Source: Schaalia sp. Marseille-Q2122
Lineage (GTDB): Bacteria > Actinomycetota > Actinomycetes > Actinomycetales > Actinomycetaceae
Length of the DNA stretch: 64,000 nucleotides
Assembly (NCBI RefSeq): GCF_903645355.1
Contig: NZ_CAHJXR010000002.1
Location: forward strand, 248,001 to 312,000
Reading direction: 5' to 3'
Shown: positions 1 through 8,723 of the stretch, piece by piece
Layout: each line of letters opens with the position of its first letter
Numbering within the stretch: the first letter of the stretch is position 1
Position numbers and translations under genes: made by a program
Notes under the pieces: generated by a model
Seen by the model: the letters and a program-made list of their open reading frames with translations, nothing else
Databases searched by the model: none
What the model was told of the DNA's origin: nothing

Positions 1-851
1 CACTGCATGATGCCGCTACGCGATCCTTGGTAGCGTCAACCATCCAGTACCACACCTCGGTGGGGATGATGACCCTTGACGAGGTCATGCGCCAGCACGG
101 TACGATCCGCTTCACCCGCACCGATAACGAGTACCGCACTCTTGAACCCGTGGCGGCAGCCAACGGATTGTGCATTGTCAACGCAGGTTTCGCCTTCGAT
201 GAGGAATTGCTTGGCCAGTTGGCGTTGGATCGCCCCGAGGCGCGCATTGTGGAGCTCCAAGCCTCTGAAGTGCTCGGCGTCCTTGAACCGTTGGGCCTGG
301 CAGAAGAAGCCGCCCTCTTGCCCCTCATTGAAACAGCGCAGCAGGCGTTGGACGGCCAGGATGTTGCTGTGGAGATCCGCTCCTTTGACCCGGCGACAAT
401 GCCGGTGCTTTTCCTCCCCGATTCTGACCTGGCGGGTCGGCTCATTGAGGATCGTCAGGCTCAGGAAGCGACAGGCCCTTTCGAGGGTCTTATTGAGGCG
501 GTCAATGGAGCGAAGGGAGCAGGTGGACGGCGCCAGCAGGCTCGCTTGGTGTTCAACGCGAAAACCTCAGTGGTCAACGAGTTGGCGCGATGCGTTGATA
601 ATGACAGCATGATTGAAAGTGCAGTGAGGGGCTTCTATGTCCAGTCCCTCCTTGCGGGACGCCACCCGATGAATACCCAGGCACGGTCTTGGTCAACCTC
701 AGTGTTTTCCACCCTCATTAGTCAGGTGTTGTCCTCTACGAGCCCTCAAGGGAGTGCTTCCCCCTCCAATCGGGCCACTGATGGTGACACTTTTCCTCAA
801 CCTCCAAGGACCCATGACGGACCGGAAGGAAGCCGTGATGATGCGCAGTGA
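1..851 (+). CDS. HSP90-family ATP-dependent chaperone, C-terminal part (cut by left edge)
   Basis: The frame is open to the left edge (codons in register from base 3), so only about 280 C-terminal residues are visible. The fragment resembles the middle/C-terminal part of actinobacterial HSP90-family (HtpG-like) proteins. The stretch around FNAKTSVVNELARCVD corresponds to the conserved 'NAxNPLVxxLA' segment, followed by a YVQSLLAGRHP dimerisation-type helix. The ATPase domain lies outside the window. Past the HSP90 core there is a Ser/Pro/Asp-rich tail ending SRDDAQ, with no EEVD-like end. The stop overlaps the start of the following TPR gene by 14 bases, which suggests translational coupling. 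Family call is from recognition of the C-terminal pattern only and is therefore moderate. Confidence 0.7.
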   Translation, partial: LHDAATRSLVASTIQYHTSVGMMTLDEVMRQHGTIRFTRTDNEYRTLEPVAAANGLCIVNAGFAFDEELLGQLALDRPEARIVELQASEVLGVLEPLGLAEEAALLPLIETAQQALDGQDVAVEIRSFDPATMPVLFLPDSDLAGRLIEDRQAQEATGPFEGLIEAVNGAKGAGGRRQQARLVFNAKTSVVNELARCVDNDSMIESAVRGFYVQSLLAGRHPMNTQARSWSTSVFSTLISQVLSSTSPQGSASPSNRATDGDTFPQPPRTHDGPEGSRDDAQ

Positions 852-3537
852 CTCCCTCAACGACCTCCTTGCGCGCGCCAGTCAGGCGCCTCACGGGCAT
901 GCTCGCGCCGCATTGTGGGCCGAGGCTGCCGCCCTCGCTGAGGAAGAAGGCATGTGGAGCGACGCGGTCCTGTCCTATGCCAACCTGTGCTCGGCCTACC
1001 AAAGTGCTGGGGACATTACTCGAGTCATCGCTCCCTTCATGTGGCTGGATCGCACGCGTCGTGAGCGGCCCGAGCTTTTCACGGCTTCCCTTGAACGCCG
1101 CTATGCATGGTTCTATAAGTTTGTGCTTGCCGCAGTTGAGGAAGTGCCGACAATCCCCGTGGCGCAGTGGCAGGAGCTTCTTGAGCGGATGCGCACCCAC
1201 TATGCGGGGCTGGGTGATTCCATGCGCGCCTACTACTACCTCGAGTACAGCTTCCACTACGCGATGGGGAACACTGAGCAAGCCGATCAGGCCTTTGCAC
1301 GCTGGATGAGCGCGGGCCCCTCCGACCTTGATGACTGTATTCATTGCGCTCCCAGTTATGTCGTTGCCTACTACGCTGAGCGGGGCCAGTGGGAGCGCGC
1401 GCTTGTTGCCGGTGAAGAGGCATTGGAGGCTGAGGGGCGGCGTTGCGATTCTCAACCCGAAGGGCTTTTGTGCGAGATGCTTGAAGCATGGCTGAGGCAG
1501 GGGGAGGATTCGCAGGCGTGGGCGGCGCATGTGCGGGCCTACCGCAGGCATCAGCGTGCGGTGCGTGCCTTTGGCTATTTGCATATGCATCTTCGGTATT
1601 TGGCGTTGTCTGGGGCTGCTGGGCGGCCTCAGCGTCTGCAGCGCGGTGTGACGATCCTATGTCGGCACATGCCGTGGATCACTGATGCGGGAACCCCTCG
1701 TATGCTGCGCCAATTCGCTGTGGCGGCCTTCAACCTTCTCCATGCTCTGCCTTCCCAGATGGATGAGCAGGTGCTCCCCATCACCTTGCCGGGCGGGGAC
1801 CTCAGGTGGGGGAGTGCCCCCGCCCTTGTTGATCCGACGGTTGCTCAGACCAGGGAATGGATGCGCAACCTCGCGTTGGATATTGCTGACGCCTATGATG
1901 CCCGGCCGGGTAATGAAGCTCGTGGCCTTGCCCGTGAGCGTTGCGAGCGTGAGTTGTATCCGGAGCCTTTGTCCTGCGAGCTGGATCCGGATCTTATGGA
2001 GGATGTGACAGGCATGGGCGATTACCGTTCGGCGCTGACTTTCCTTCCTGAGGAACGGGCTGGGGTAGAGCCGGAGGTGGACACCGGTGCCGATGCGCAG
2101 GTGGGCGTAGGCGCCCCATCGCCTTTCGTGCCCCTTCCTTTGCATGGCCCGTGGGAGACGATGAGCGTTGAGGAGCTGCTGAGTGCCTGCGCCACGGAGG
2201 GACACTACGTTCCTTCGATCTTCTTCTATACCCTGCGTGAGAGGATCTGGAGGGACCCGGATCTGCTGGCAGCTGAGTATGGGCAGACTCTTCCTCCTGA
2301 ATTGGTGCCCACCTGGGAGTGGGCATGCTATATGGCCGCTGAGGCGATGGTCGTTGGGATGGGCCTTGAACTGGCGCCCATCGACAGCCAGGACGAGGCC
2401 TTCCGCTTCCTCAATGGGGCCCAGGAGGCCTTGGAGAAGGATGAGGAGGAGACCGCCTGGCGTTTCGTCCAAGACGCCTTGCGGACCCCAGGTCAGGATC
2501 CTGTGGGCGTGCGTCTACGAGGCCTTGAGCTCCTGGCCGATATTCTCTCTCGCAGCGATAATACGGCGATGATCATCACCTTGGCGCGGGAGAGAGCTAA
2601 CCTCGCTGCTCGCATGGGCTTACCCGTTGAGCAGGCGCTCGCCTCGAGTGTCCTTACCTCCTGTCTGTTGGCGGATGAGAGCTTTGATGATGCCGCCGAG
2701 GTCGCCCGGAATGCTCTGGATCTCCTGGAGAGCTACTCCTGTGTGGATGCCCTCGTCGCAACCCTGTATCACTACAGCGCCATTGCCCACATTGGCCTGG
2801 GGGAGGCGACTGAGGCAGCCGAGTGCTTCCGCCATGCGGCTGAGCGTCATCGTGGACAAGGCAATGGACTGAGTGCGTGCGACCTGTACAGGGATGCTGG
2901 CCGTGCACTGCTCGAACAGGAAAAGTACGCCGAGAGCCTCCCCTTCCTGGAGGAATCCTGTGAGATAGGGCGTCGCAGTTTTGACAGGCTCCTTGCCTCC
3001 TATCGTGAGGCTGTCAGTGATGAGCAAGCCCAGCATCGTCGAGTCGAGCTTGCCCATATTGCACAGAGTCGCGCACGCTCACTGTATCTATTGGCTCTGA
3101 CAATCAGCTGGCAGCCGGGCTCACCGACCTCAGAGGAGCTTGAGGCCGCAGAAAAGGTGATGGAAGAACTCCATGATCTGGTCACCTCGGAGGTCTTTGA
3201 AGAACTGACCTCCATCCCCCTCGAACATCGGCACGCTCAGTGGTCCGATCAGATGGCTGAGGTGTATATCAATTCCGGTCGTGACGCCTTGGCCATGCCC
3301 CTGCTTGAGGCGGCCATCATTGGTTTTCAAGGGGTGGGAGATACGCAGGGACAGGCCCACAGCCTCATGAGCATGGCGCGTGTTCACCACAATGCTGGGG
3401 CGCGCGGCGAGGCGTTAGAGACAGCTCAGCAGGCGCTGCTCCTCCTTTCCGACGTTTCTGCTGAAGACTCGCCCTTGAAGTCTCATCTCGAGATGTTCTG
3501 CCGTGAGTTGAGTGGGTCCGTGGACGAGGAGCCCTAA
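838..3537 (+). CDS. Large TPR-repeat protein, paralogue 1, coupled to HSP90-like gene
   Basis: A soluble protein of about 899 residues with no signal peptide or membrane segment. It is rich in Ala/Glu/Leu helices of TPR type, clearest in the C-terminal half (for example around ALASSVLTSCLLADESFDDA and the AEKVMEELHDL region). The N-terminal 340 residues form a second conserved block (RVIAPFMWLDR, AWAAHVRAYRR, HLRYLALSG) shared with the next gene. A negatively charged, low-complexity linker near residues 405-430 separates the halves. Cys167, Cys170 (CIHC) and Cys203 (CDSQPE) are conserved in the paralogue. ATG 838 is chosen because GGAAGGA lies 7 bases upstream; ATG 841 is an alternative. Specific function unknown; TPR arrays usually mediate protein-protein contact, and the upstream HSP90-like gene suggests a co-chaperone or client-handling role (inference). 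Confidence 0.8.
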   Translation: MMRSDSLNDLLARASQAPHGHARAALWAEAAALAEEEGMWSDAVLSYANLCSAYQSAGDITRVIAPFMWLDRTRRERPELFTASLERRYAWFYKFVLAAVEEVPTIPVAQWQELLERMRTHYAGLGDSMRAYYYLEYSFHYAMGNTEQADQAFARWMSAGPSDLDDCIHCAPSYVVAYYAERGQWERALVAGEEALEAEGRRCDSQPEGLLCEMLEAWLRQGEDSQAWAAHVRAYRRHQRAVRAFGYLHMHLRYLALSGAAGRPQRLQRGVTILCRHMPWITDAGTPRMLRQFAVAAFNLLHALPSQMDEQVLPITLPGGDLRWGSAPALVDPTVAQTREWMRNLALDIADAYDARPGNEARGLARERCERELYPEPLSCELDPDLMEDVTGMGDYRSALTFLPEERAGVEPEVDTGADAQVGVGAPSPFVPLPLHGPWETMSVEELLSACATEGHYVPSIFFYTLRERIWRDPDLLAAEYGQTLPPELVPTWEWACYMAAEAMVVGMGLELAPIDSQDEAFRFLNGAQEALEKDEEETAWRFVQDALRTPGQDPVGVRLRGLELLADILSRSDNTAMIITLARERANLAARMGLPVEQALASSVLTSCLLADESFDDAAEVARNALDLLESYSCVDALVATLYHYSAIAHIGLGEATEAAECFRHAAERHRGQGNGLSACDLYRDAGRALLEQEKYAESLPFLEESCEIGRRSFDRLLASYREAVSDEQAQHRRVELAHIAQSRARSLYLLALTISWQPGSPTSEELEAAEKVMEELHDLVTSEVFEELTSIPLEHRHAQWSDQMAEVYINSGRDALAMPLLEAAIIGFQGVGDTQGQAHSLMSMARVHHNAGARGEALETAQQALLLLSDVSAEDSPLKSHLEMFCRELSGSVDEEP

Positions 3538-3625
3538 ATCCGCTGTCAAAGGCAACCCCCTTACTCCCGCTGCATTGACAGCACGCCATTTCCATCCTCT
3601 TTTCGTTTTCAGCAAAGGACTCCCC

Positions 3626-6403
3626 ATGTTCGACGGTATTGATGACCTCAAGGACCTCATGCAGCGTGCTGAAGCGACGCCCTGGGGCCCGACCTGCTCC
3701 TCACTCTGGGCTCAGGCTGCCGCCCTCGCTGAGGAACGCGGTGACCTCGAATCGGCGGTGACCTGCTACGGCGAGCTCTGTGCGGCCTACATGATGGGTG
3801 GGGAACTCACGCGCGTCATTGCCCCCTTCATGTGGTTGGACCGTATGTACAAGACTCGCCCGGAACTCTTCTCTCAAGAACAGATCAATAGTCTGGGCTG
3901 GTACTACAAGTACATGACAAGCGCCCTGCGCAATGTGCCGACGATCTCTGTCCCCCAATGCGAAGCGGTGCTTGACGAGATGCGTCAGTATTACCTGAAA
4001 CTGGGCGATCCTATGCGGGCCTACCACATTCGCAACTACCACTACCATTACGATCTGGGTGACACGGCAGCGGCAGAAGAGTCCTACAGGGCATGGATGA
4101 GTGCTGAGAACTCTGATCTTTCTGACTGCGACCGATGCGATCCAGGCTATGAGATTCTCTACCACTCCCGACGCGGGGAGTGGGACTTGGCCGTCGCTGC
4201 GGGAGATCGTGCCCTGAGTGCTGAGGGCGAGTACTGCGCCTCCCAACCTGAAGCGCTGCTGACCGAATTGATGGAACCTTGGCTTCGGGTCGGTCGTGAT
4301 GGCGAGGCGTGGGCTGCTCATGTGAGGGCATACCGGCGCTATCAGCAGGGAGCGATGTACTTTGAGGATCTCAATCCTCATCTGCGCTACCTTGGCCTCT
4401 CGGGTCGGGCTGGTCGCCCTCAGCGTCTCGAACGCGCACTGACCATCCTTATCCGCCACATGCCCTGGTGGAAGCAGGCAGAAACTCCGCGGGTCCTTAT
4501 GGATGCCGCAGCCAACGCTTATGTCGTACTGGATTCTTTCCCCGCTGACGAGGCCGAGCGCGTCTTGCCCGTTACCCTCCCCGGTGAGGAATTGCAGTGG
4601 GTTGATCGGCCCACCCTGGCCAATCCGACGATTGCCGAGGCCAAGGAGTGGATGCGTGATCTGGCCTTCGCCCTTGCCTCGCAATTCGATGCCCGCCCGG
4701 GCCACCCCGCGCCAGGCATTGCCCGCATGCGTGTGGAGGCCTCGTTACATCCCGAGGCCGTCCCCGCGCTGCCTGATGAGGGGGTGATGACGGATGCGAC
4801 CGGTTTGGGTGAGTTTACGCCGATGTCGACCTTCACCACCGCCTCTGTGCCTTTGGGTGAGCGGGTGGCGCAGGTTTCCACCTCGTCGGGGACTACGTGC
4901 CCCGAGGAGGGCGGTGTTGAGAACTCCCAGGGTGGGGCCTCAACGGAGGAGGAACCGCCCCTCGTGCCACTGCCCCTGGATGGTGCGTGGCGCTCCATGA
5001 GCTTTGCTGAACTCATTGGCGCCTGTACCTCCTACGGCCGCCACGTGCCAACCATCGAGTTTTACCGCGCGAGAGAGTTGGCCTGGAGCGATCCAAGCGT
5101 CTACGCCGAGGATAATCTGCCTGAACTCACCGACGCTGAGCGCGAGACCCTCCGATGGGTTGTCACCGAGGCGGAGGCCATCTCCTCTCTCAATGCGGAG
5201 ATCCCTCACGAGGCCTCCGAGACGAGCGACGAGGCGTACCGCCTGCTCGACCAGGCGGATAAGCATCTGGAGGAGAAACGGTTCATGGAGGCGGCGCAAA
5301 CGGCTGACACGGCCATGCGCACCCCAGGTGTTGAACCCTTGGGCGTTCGCCTCTATGCGCTTGGGCTCCTGTCAATCTCGGCAGTGAAGGCTGGTTATGT
5401 TCTTGAAGCCATTGATACCCTGCGGGAGGCAGTTAACCTTGCGGCGTTGCTGGGGCTGCGTGTGGAGCAGGCGATGGCGTCCATGGCGCTGACCCAGACC
5501 CTGACGAAGGCTCGGAAGTACGTGGAGGCCGCCGAGGTTGCTCAAAATGCACTGGATATTATGGAGCACTATCCGCAGGTGTATGGGCCGACTGTCGCTT
5601 TGAACTATCACAGTGCGGAGGCGCACTCTCGTTTGAATCATTCCGCTGCGGCTGCTGAACATCACCTTGCTTCGGCGGTGATTTTGCGCCGAGCGGGGGA
5701 GAGCGTTGAGTCCACCATTGCCGCTTTTGAGCAGGCTGGCGAGGGTTTCCGTGATGCCCACGAGTACGCACGCGCGATTGTGGCCCACCGCGAGGCCGTC
5801 GCATTGGCGCGCTCCGCTTTCGAGGACGGAAAGAAGCAGTGGCTGGCTGCCCACGCACACGAAGGTAGCGGCGAGGCAGATGCGACAGGGGAGGTGAAGG
5901 AGGACCGTGATGGTGCGTTTGCTCCTCATCTTCACCAGCTGATCCGTTCCCTCTACCAGTGCTCGCGAGCTATCGTATGGCAGCCGGGCAATGTCCCCGA
6001 GGGGGATGTGGCGGCGATGGAGGCGCTGATGGAGGAGATGCGCACTCTGGTGACAACCCCTGCCTATGAGGAGTTCTTGCCTCGCGACCCTGCCTGGCGA
6101 GAAGCGGATTGGCTCAGTGACATGGGGCAGATGATGGCCAATGCGTACCGTCATACTGTGGCTATTGATTATTTCTCGGCTGCGCTGAGTGCCTTCACCG
6201 CCTGCGGCGATGTGGAGAATCAAGCCTTGCAGCACGCCCTCATCGCCAGGGTGTGTCTGAGTTATGGGGATTTTACTCGCGCGAGGGAGGAACTCACCGA
6301 GGCACTTTCCTTGGTGGATGCGCCGCAGTATGCGGGCTCTTCAGCGAGGAATCTCGCTCGTCAGCTGATGCGAGAGCTAGAATCGGCCGAATCCGACCAC
6401 TAA
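3626..6403 (+). CDS. Large TPR-repeat protein, paralogue 2
   Basis: About 925 residues, collinear with the preceding TPR protein and evidently a tandem duplicate. It shares RVIAPFMWLDR, AWAAHVRAYRR, HLRYLGLSGRAGRPQRL and HMPWWKQ/HMPWITD blocks, with an acidic Gly/Glu-rich linker near residues 410-450 in the same place. Cys168, Cys171 (CDRC) and Cys204 (CASQPE) align one residue off the paralogue, supporting both start choices. AAAGGA stands shortly before ATG 3626. The C-terminal half holds TPR-like helix pairs (HLEEKRFMEAAQTAD; YGDFTRAREELTEAL). No transmembrane or secretion signal. It lies 88 bases after paralogue 1 on the same strand, probably in one transcript with the HSP90-like gene. 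Molecular role unknown. Confidence 0.8.
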   Translation: MFDGIDDLKDLMQRAEATPWGPTCSSLWAQAAALAEERGDLESAVTCYGELCAAYMMGGELTRVIAPFMWLDRMYKTRPELFSQEQINSLGWYYKYMTSALRNVPTISVPQCEAVLDEMRQYYLKLGDPMRAYHIRNYHYHYDLGDTAAAEESYRAWMSAENSDLSDCDRCDPGYEILYHSRRGEWDLAVAAGDRALSAEGEYCASQPEALLTELMEPWLRVGRDGEAWAAHVRAYRRYQQGAMYFEDLNPHLRYLGLSGRAGRPQRLERALTILIRHMPWWKQAETPRVLMDAAANAYVVLDSFPADEAERVLPVTLPGEELQWVDRPTLANPTIAEAKEWMRDLAFALASQFDARPGHPAPGIARMRVEASLHPEAVPALPDEGVMTDATGLGEFTPMSTFTTASVPLGERVAQVSTSSGTTCPEEGGVENSQGGASTEEEPPLVPLPLDGAWRSMSFAELIGACTSYGRHVPTIEFYRARELAWSDPSVYAEDNLPELTDAERETLRWVVTEAEAISSLNAEIPHEASETSDEAYRLLDQADKHLEEKRFMEAAQTADTAMRTPGVEPLGVRLYALGLLSISAVKAGYVLEAIDTLREAVNLAALLGLRVEQAMASMALTQTLTKARKYVEAAEVAQNALDIMEHYPQVYGPTVALNYHSAEAHSRLNHSAAAAEHHLASAVILRRAGESVESTIAAFEQAGEGFRDAHEYARAIVAHREAVALARSAFEDGKKQWLAAHAHEGSGEADATGEVKEDRDGAFAPHLHQLIRSLYQCSRAIVWQPGNVPEGDVAAMEALMEEMRTLVTTPAYEEFLPRDPAWREADWLSDMGQMMANAYRHTVAIDYFSAALSAFTACGDVENQALQHALIARVCLSYGDFTRAREELTEALSLVDAPQYAGSSARNLARQLMRELESAESDH

Positions 6404-6529
6404 TCTGGGCCTGGAAGTGAGATGAACACTTCGACACTTTCGTCCCACGTTTGTGCGCTGGCGAGCACAGTGCTCGTGAGAGTTCTAAAGTGGGGAAGGG
6501 CAGTTACATTTTCTCATTAAGGAGAATTC
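6404..6529 (+). other. Intergenic spacer with small hairpin and possible promoter
   Basis: Between the TPR gene and plsC a hairpin CGAGCAC-A-GTGCTCG (6462-6476) could end the upstream transcript, although no T-run follows. TAAAGT at 6486-6491 could be a -10 box for plsC; no convincing -35 box is seen. Confidence 0.3.
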
Positions 6530-7360
6530 ATGGGGTTCTACCGTGCGTTGAAGCTGGGAGCAGGACCTTTGGTCAAGGGCATGTACAAGCCCTGGATCGA
6601 AGGCGCTGAGAATATCCCTGCGGAAGGGCCAGCAATCTTGGCTTCCAACCATAACGCGGTGTGGGATTCTGTCTTTCTTCCCCTCATGCTCGACCGAGAG
6701 GTCGTCTTCATGGGTAAAGCCGACTACTTCACCGGCACCGGCGTGAAAGGCTGGGCAACCAAGACCTTCATGAGCGCAGTTGGAACGATCCCTGTCGACC
6801 GCGCCGGCGGTCGCGCGTCGGAGGCCGCCCTCAAGGCAGGTTTGGACCGTCTCGCTCAGGGAGAACTCTTCGGTATCTACCCCGAGGGTACCCGTAGCCC
6901 TGACGGTCGCCTGCACCGTGGCAAGACCGGTGTTGCCCGCCTGGCGCTCCTCTCGGGTGCTCCTGTGATTCCCGTGGCCATGATCGGTATGCATGACGCA
7001 CAGCCTATCGGCCAAAAGATCCCCAGCCGCACCGATATCGGCATGATTATCGGTAAGCCTTTGGATTTTAGCCGCTACAAGGGTATGGCTCATGACCGTT
7101 ATGTCTTGCGTGCCATTACCGATGAGATCATGTACAACCTCATGCTCCTGTCGGGGCAGGAATACGTGGATCGCTACGCGGCTGACGTGAAGGCTGAATT
7201 GGCTGCCAGCGGTGAGTTCGACGGTCCTGTCCCCAATAGCGCGCAGGCGAGCGACGCTCCGCAAACAGGGCCCGGCGGGCGCCTCGTTCCACCGGAGACG
7301 GACAACCCCTCTGAGGATACTGAGATGGGTGAGAGCGAGAAGCCCACCTCAGAAGGCTGA
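6530..7360 (+). CDS. plsC: 1-acyl-sn-glycerol-3-phosphate acyltransferase (PlsC family)
   Basis: A 276-residue PlsC/LPLAT-family enzyme that would transfer an acyl chain to lysophosphatidate, giving phosphatidate for membrane phospholipids. The catalytic NHxxxxD block is visible as NHNAVWDS near residues 40-47. The substrate-binding EGTRSPDG motif lies near residues 121-128 and is followed by VIPVAMIG. The last 40 residues are a charged, Pro/Ser/Glu-rich tail without predicted fold. AAGGAG lies 7 bases before ATG 6530. It may be peripheral at the membrane, with no clear transmembrane helix. It precedes the phosphofructokinase gene on the same strand with a 136-base gap. Another acyl acceptor cannot be excluded because this family is broad. 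Confidence 0.88.
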   Translation: MGFYRALKLGAGPLVKGMYKPWIEGAENIPAEGPAILASNHNAVWDSVFLPLMLDREVVFMGKADYFTGTGVKGWATKTFMSAVGTIPVDRAGGRASEAALKAGLDRLAQGELFGIYPEGTRSPDGRLHRGKTGVARLALLSGAPVIPVAMIGMHDAQPIGQKIPSRTDIGMIIGKPLDFSRYKGMAHDRYVLRAITDEIMYNLMLLSGQEYVDRYAADVKAELAASGEFDGPVPNSAQASDAPQTGPGGRLVPPETDNPSEDTEMGESEKPTSEG

Positions 7361-7496
7361 TCCCCTCCGCATATCGCAGCGCCTTTCACGCACGGGACAA
7401 GGGTCCACCCAGGAGGTCTCGGTGAAGGGTAAACTAGAAACGCTCGTGAGCGGATGCGCCCGCGTCCGCTATGACTTCACTGAAAGGTGTGTGACC

Positions 7497-8723
7497 ATGT
7501 CGGTCCGTCGCGTTGCCCTGCTCACCGCTGGTGGTTTCGCTCCCTGTCTGTCCTCTGCTGTTGGCGGTCTTATCGAACGCTACAACGAGATTGACCCCTC
7601 CATCGAAATCATTGCCTACCAGCACGGCTACCACGGCCTGCTCACCGGTAACTACGTCCTCATTGACGAAGAAGCCCGTAAGCATGCTCATATTCTCCAC
7701 CGCTTCGGCGGTTCGCCCATCGGCAACTCCCGCGTCAAGCTCACCAACGCGAAGAACCTCGTGGAGCGCGGCCTCGTCGAAGAAGGCGAAAACCCCCTCG
7801 AGAAGGCTGCCGAGCAGCTTCGCAAGGACGGTGTTGACGTCCTGCACACCATCGGTGGCGACGATACCAACACCACCGCAGCTGACCTGGCTGCCTACCT
7901 TGAAGAGCATAACTACCCCCTGACCGTGGTTGGCCTGCCCAAGACCATTGACAATGACGTTGTACCGACCCGCCAGTCCCTGGGTGCCTGGACCGCCGCT
8001 GAAGAGGTCTCCGAGTACTCCCAGAACATCATTGGTGAGCACCGCTCCAACCCCCGTATGCTCATCGTTCACGAGATCATGGGCCGACACTGCGGCTGGC
8101 TGACCGCTGCAGGCGCCCTTGAGTACCACAAGTGGCTCGACACTCAGGAATGGGTGCCCTCCATCGGCCTGTCGAAGGAACGCTGGGACGTTCACGCCGT
8201 GTTCCTGCCCGAGATGGCCCTCGACATTGACGCTGAAGCTGCGCGCCTGCGCGCTGTGATGGATGAGCTCGGTAACGTCAACATTTTCCTCTCCGAGGGC
8301 GCTGGCGTTCCTGAAATCATCGCTGAGATGGAAGCCGCTGGCATCGAAGTGCAGCGTGACCCCTTCGGACACGTCAAACTTGACACCATCAACCCCGGCC
8401 AGTGGTTCGCCAAGCAGTTCGCCGCCAAGATTGGCGCTGAGAAGGTCATGGTCCAAAAGTCGGGCTACTTCTCCCGCTCCTCTCGCGCCAACGCTGACGA
8501 TCTGCGCCTCATTAAGTCGATGACTGACCTCGCTGTTGAGTGCGCTCTGCGCGGCGAAGCGGGCGTTATCGGACACGACGAGGAAAATGGCGACCGTCTC
8601 TGCGCTATTCCCTTCCCCCGTATTGCCGGTGGCAAGCCCTTCGACATCACCCAGCAGTGGTTCGTCGACCTCATGGGCGAAATCGGCCAGAGTGTTGCAC
8701 CGGCTGAGGCAAGTGCGCACTGA
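7497..8723 (+). CDS. pfp: Pyrophosphate-dependent 6-phosphofructokinase
   Basis: 408 residues, phosphofructokinase family. It interconverts fructose 6-phosphate and fructose 1,6-bisphosphate in glycolysis. Two diagnostic positions point to pyrophosphate rather than ATP as phosphoryl donor: the GGDDTN motif at residues 120-125, where ATP enzymes have GGDGS, and PKTIDND at 148-154, where ATP enzymes have PGTIDND. The substrate motif MGRHCGW at about 195-201 is present. GAAAGG lies upstream of ATG 7497; the frame is open further upstream but that part does not resemble the family. Actinomyces species are known to use a PPi-dependent enzyme in glycolysis, which agrees. The reaction would be reversible, so no separate fructose bisphosphatase is needed for gluconeogenic flux. 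Confidence 0.92.
   Translation: MSVRRVALLTAGGFAPCLSSAVGGLIERYNEIDPSIEIIAYQHGYHGLLTGNYVLIDEEARKHAHILHRFGGSPIGNSRVKLTNAKNLVERGLVEEGENPLEKAAEQLRKDGVDVLHTIGGDDTNTTAADLAAYLEEHNYPLTVVGLPKTIDNDVVPTRQSLGAWTAAEEVSEYSQNIIGEHRSNPRMLIVHEIMGRHCGWLTAAGALEYHKWLDTQEWVPSIGLSKERWDVHAVFLPEMALDIDAEAARLRAVMDELGNVNIFLSEGAGVPEIIAEMEAAGIEVQRDPFGHVKLDTINPGQWFAKQFAAKIGAEKVMVQKSGYFSRSSRANADDLRLIKSMTDLAVECALRGEAGVIGHDEENGDRLCAIPFPRIAGGKPFDITQQWFVDLMGEIGQSVAPAEASAH

Noticed and set aside
7434-8720. Minus-strand open frame opposite the phosphofructokinase gene
   Set aside because: Shadow frame with low-complexity Val/Gly/Ala-rich product; the plus-strand enzyme has all catalytic motifs.
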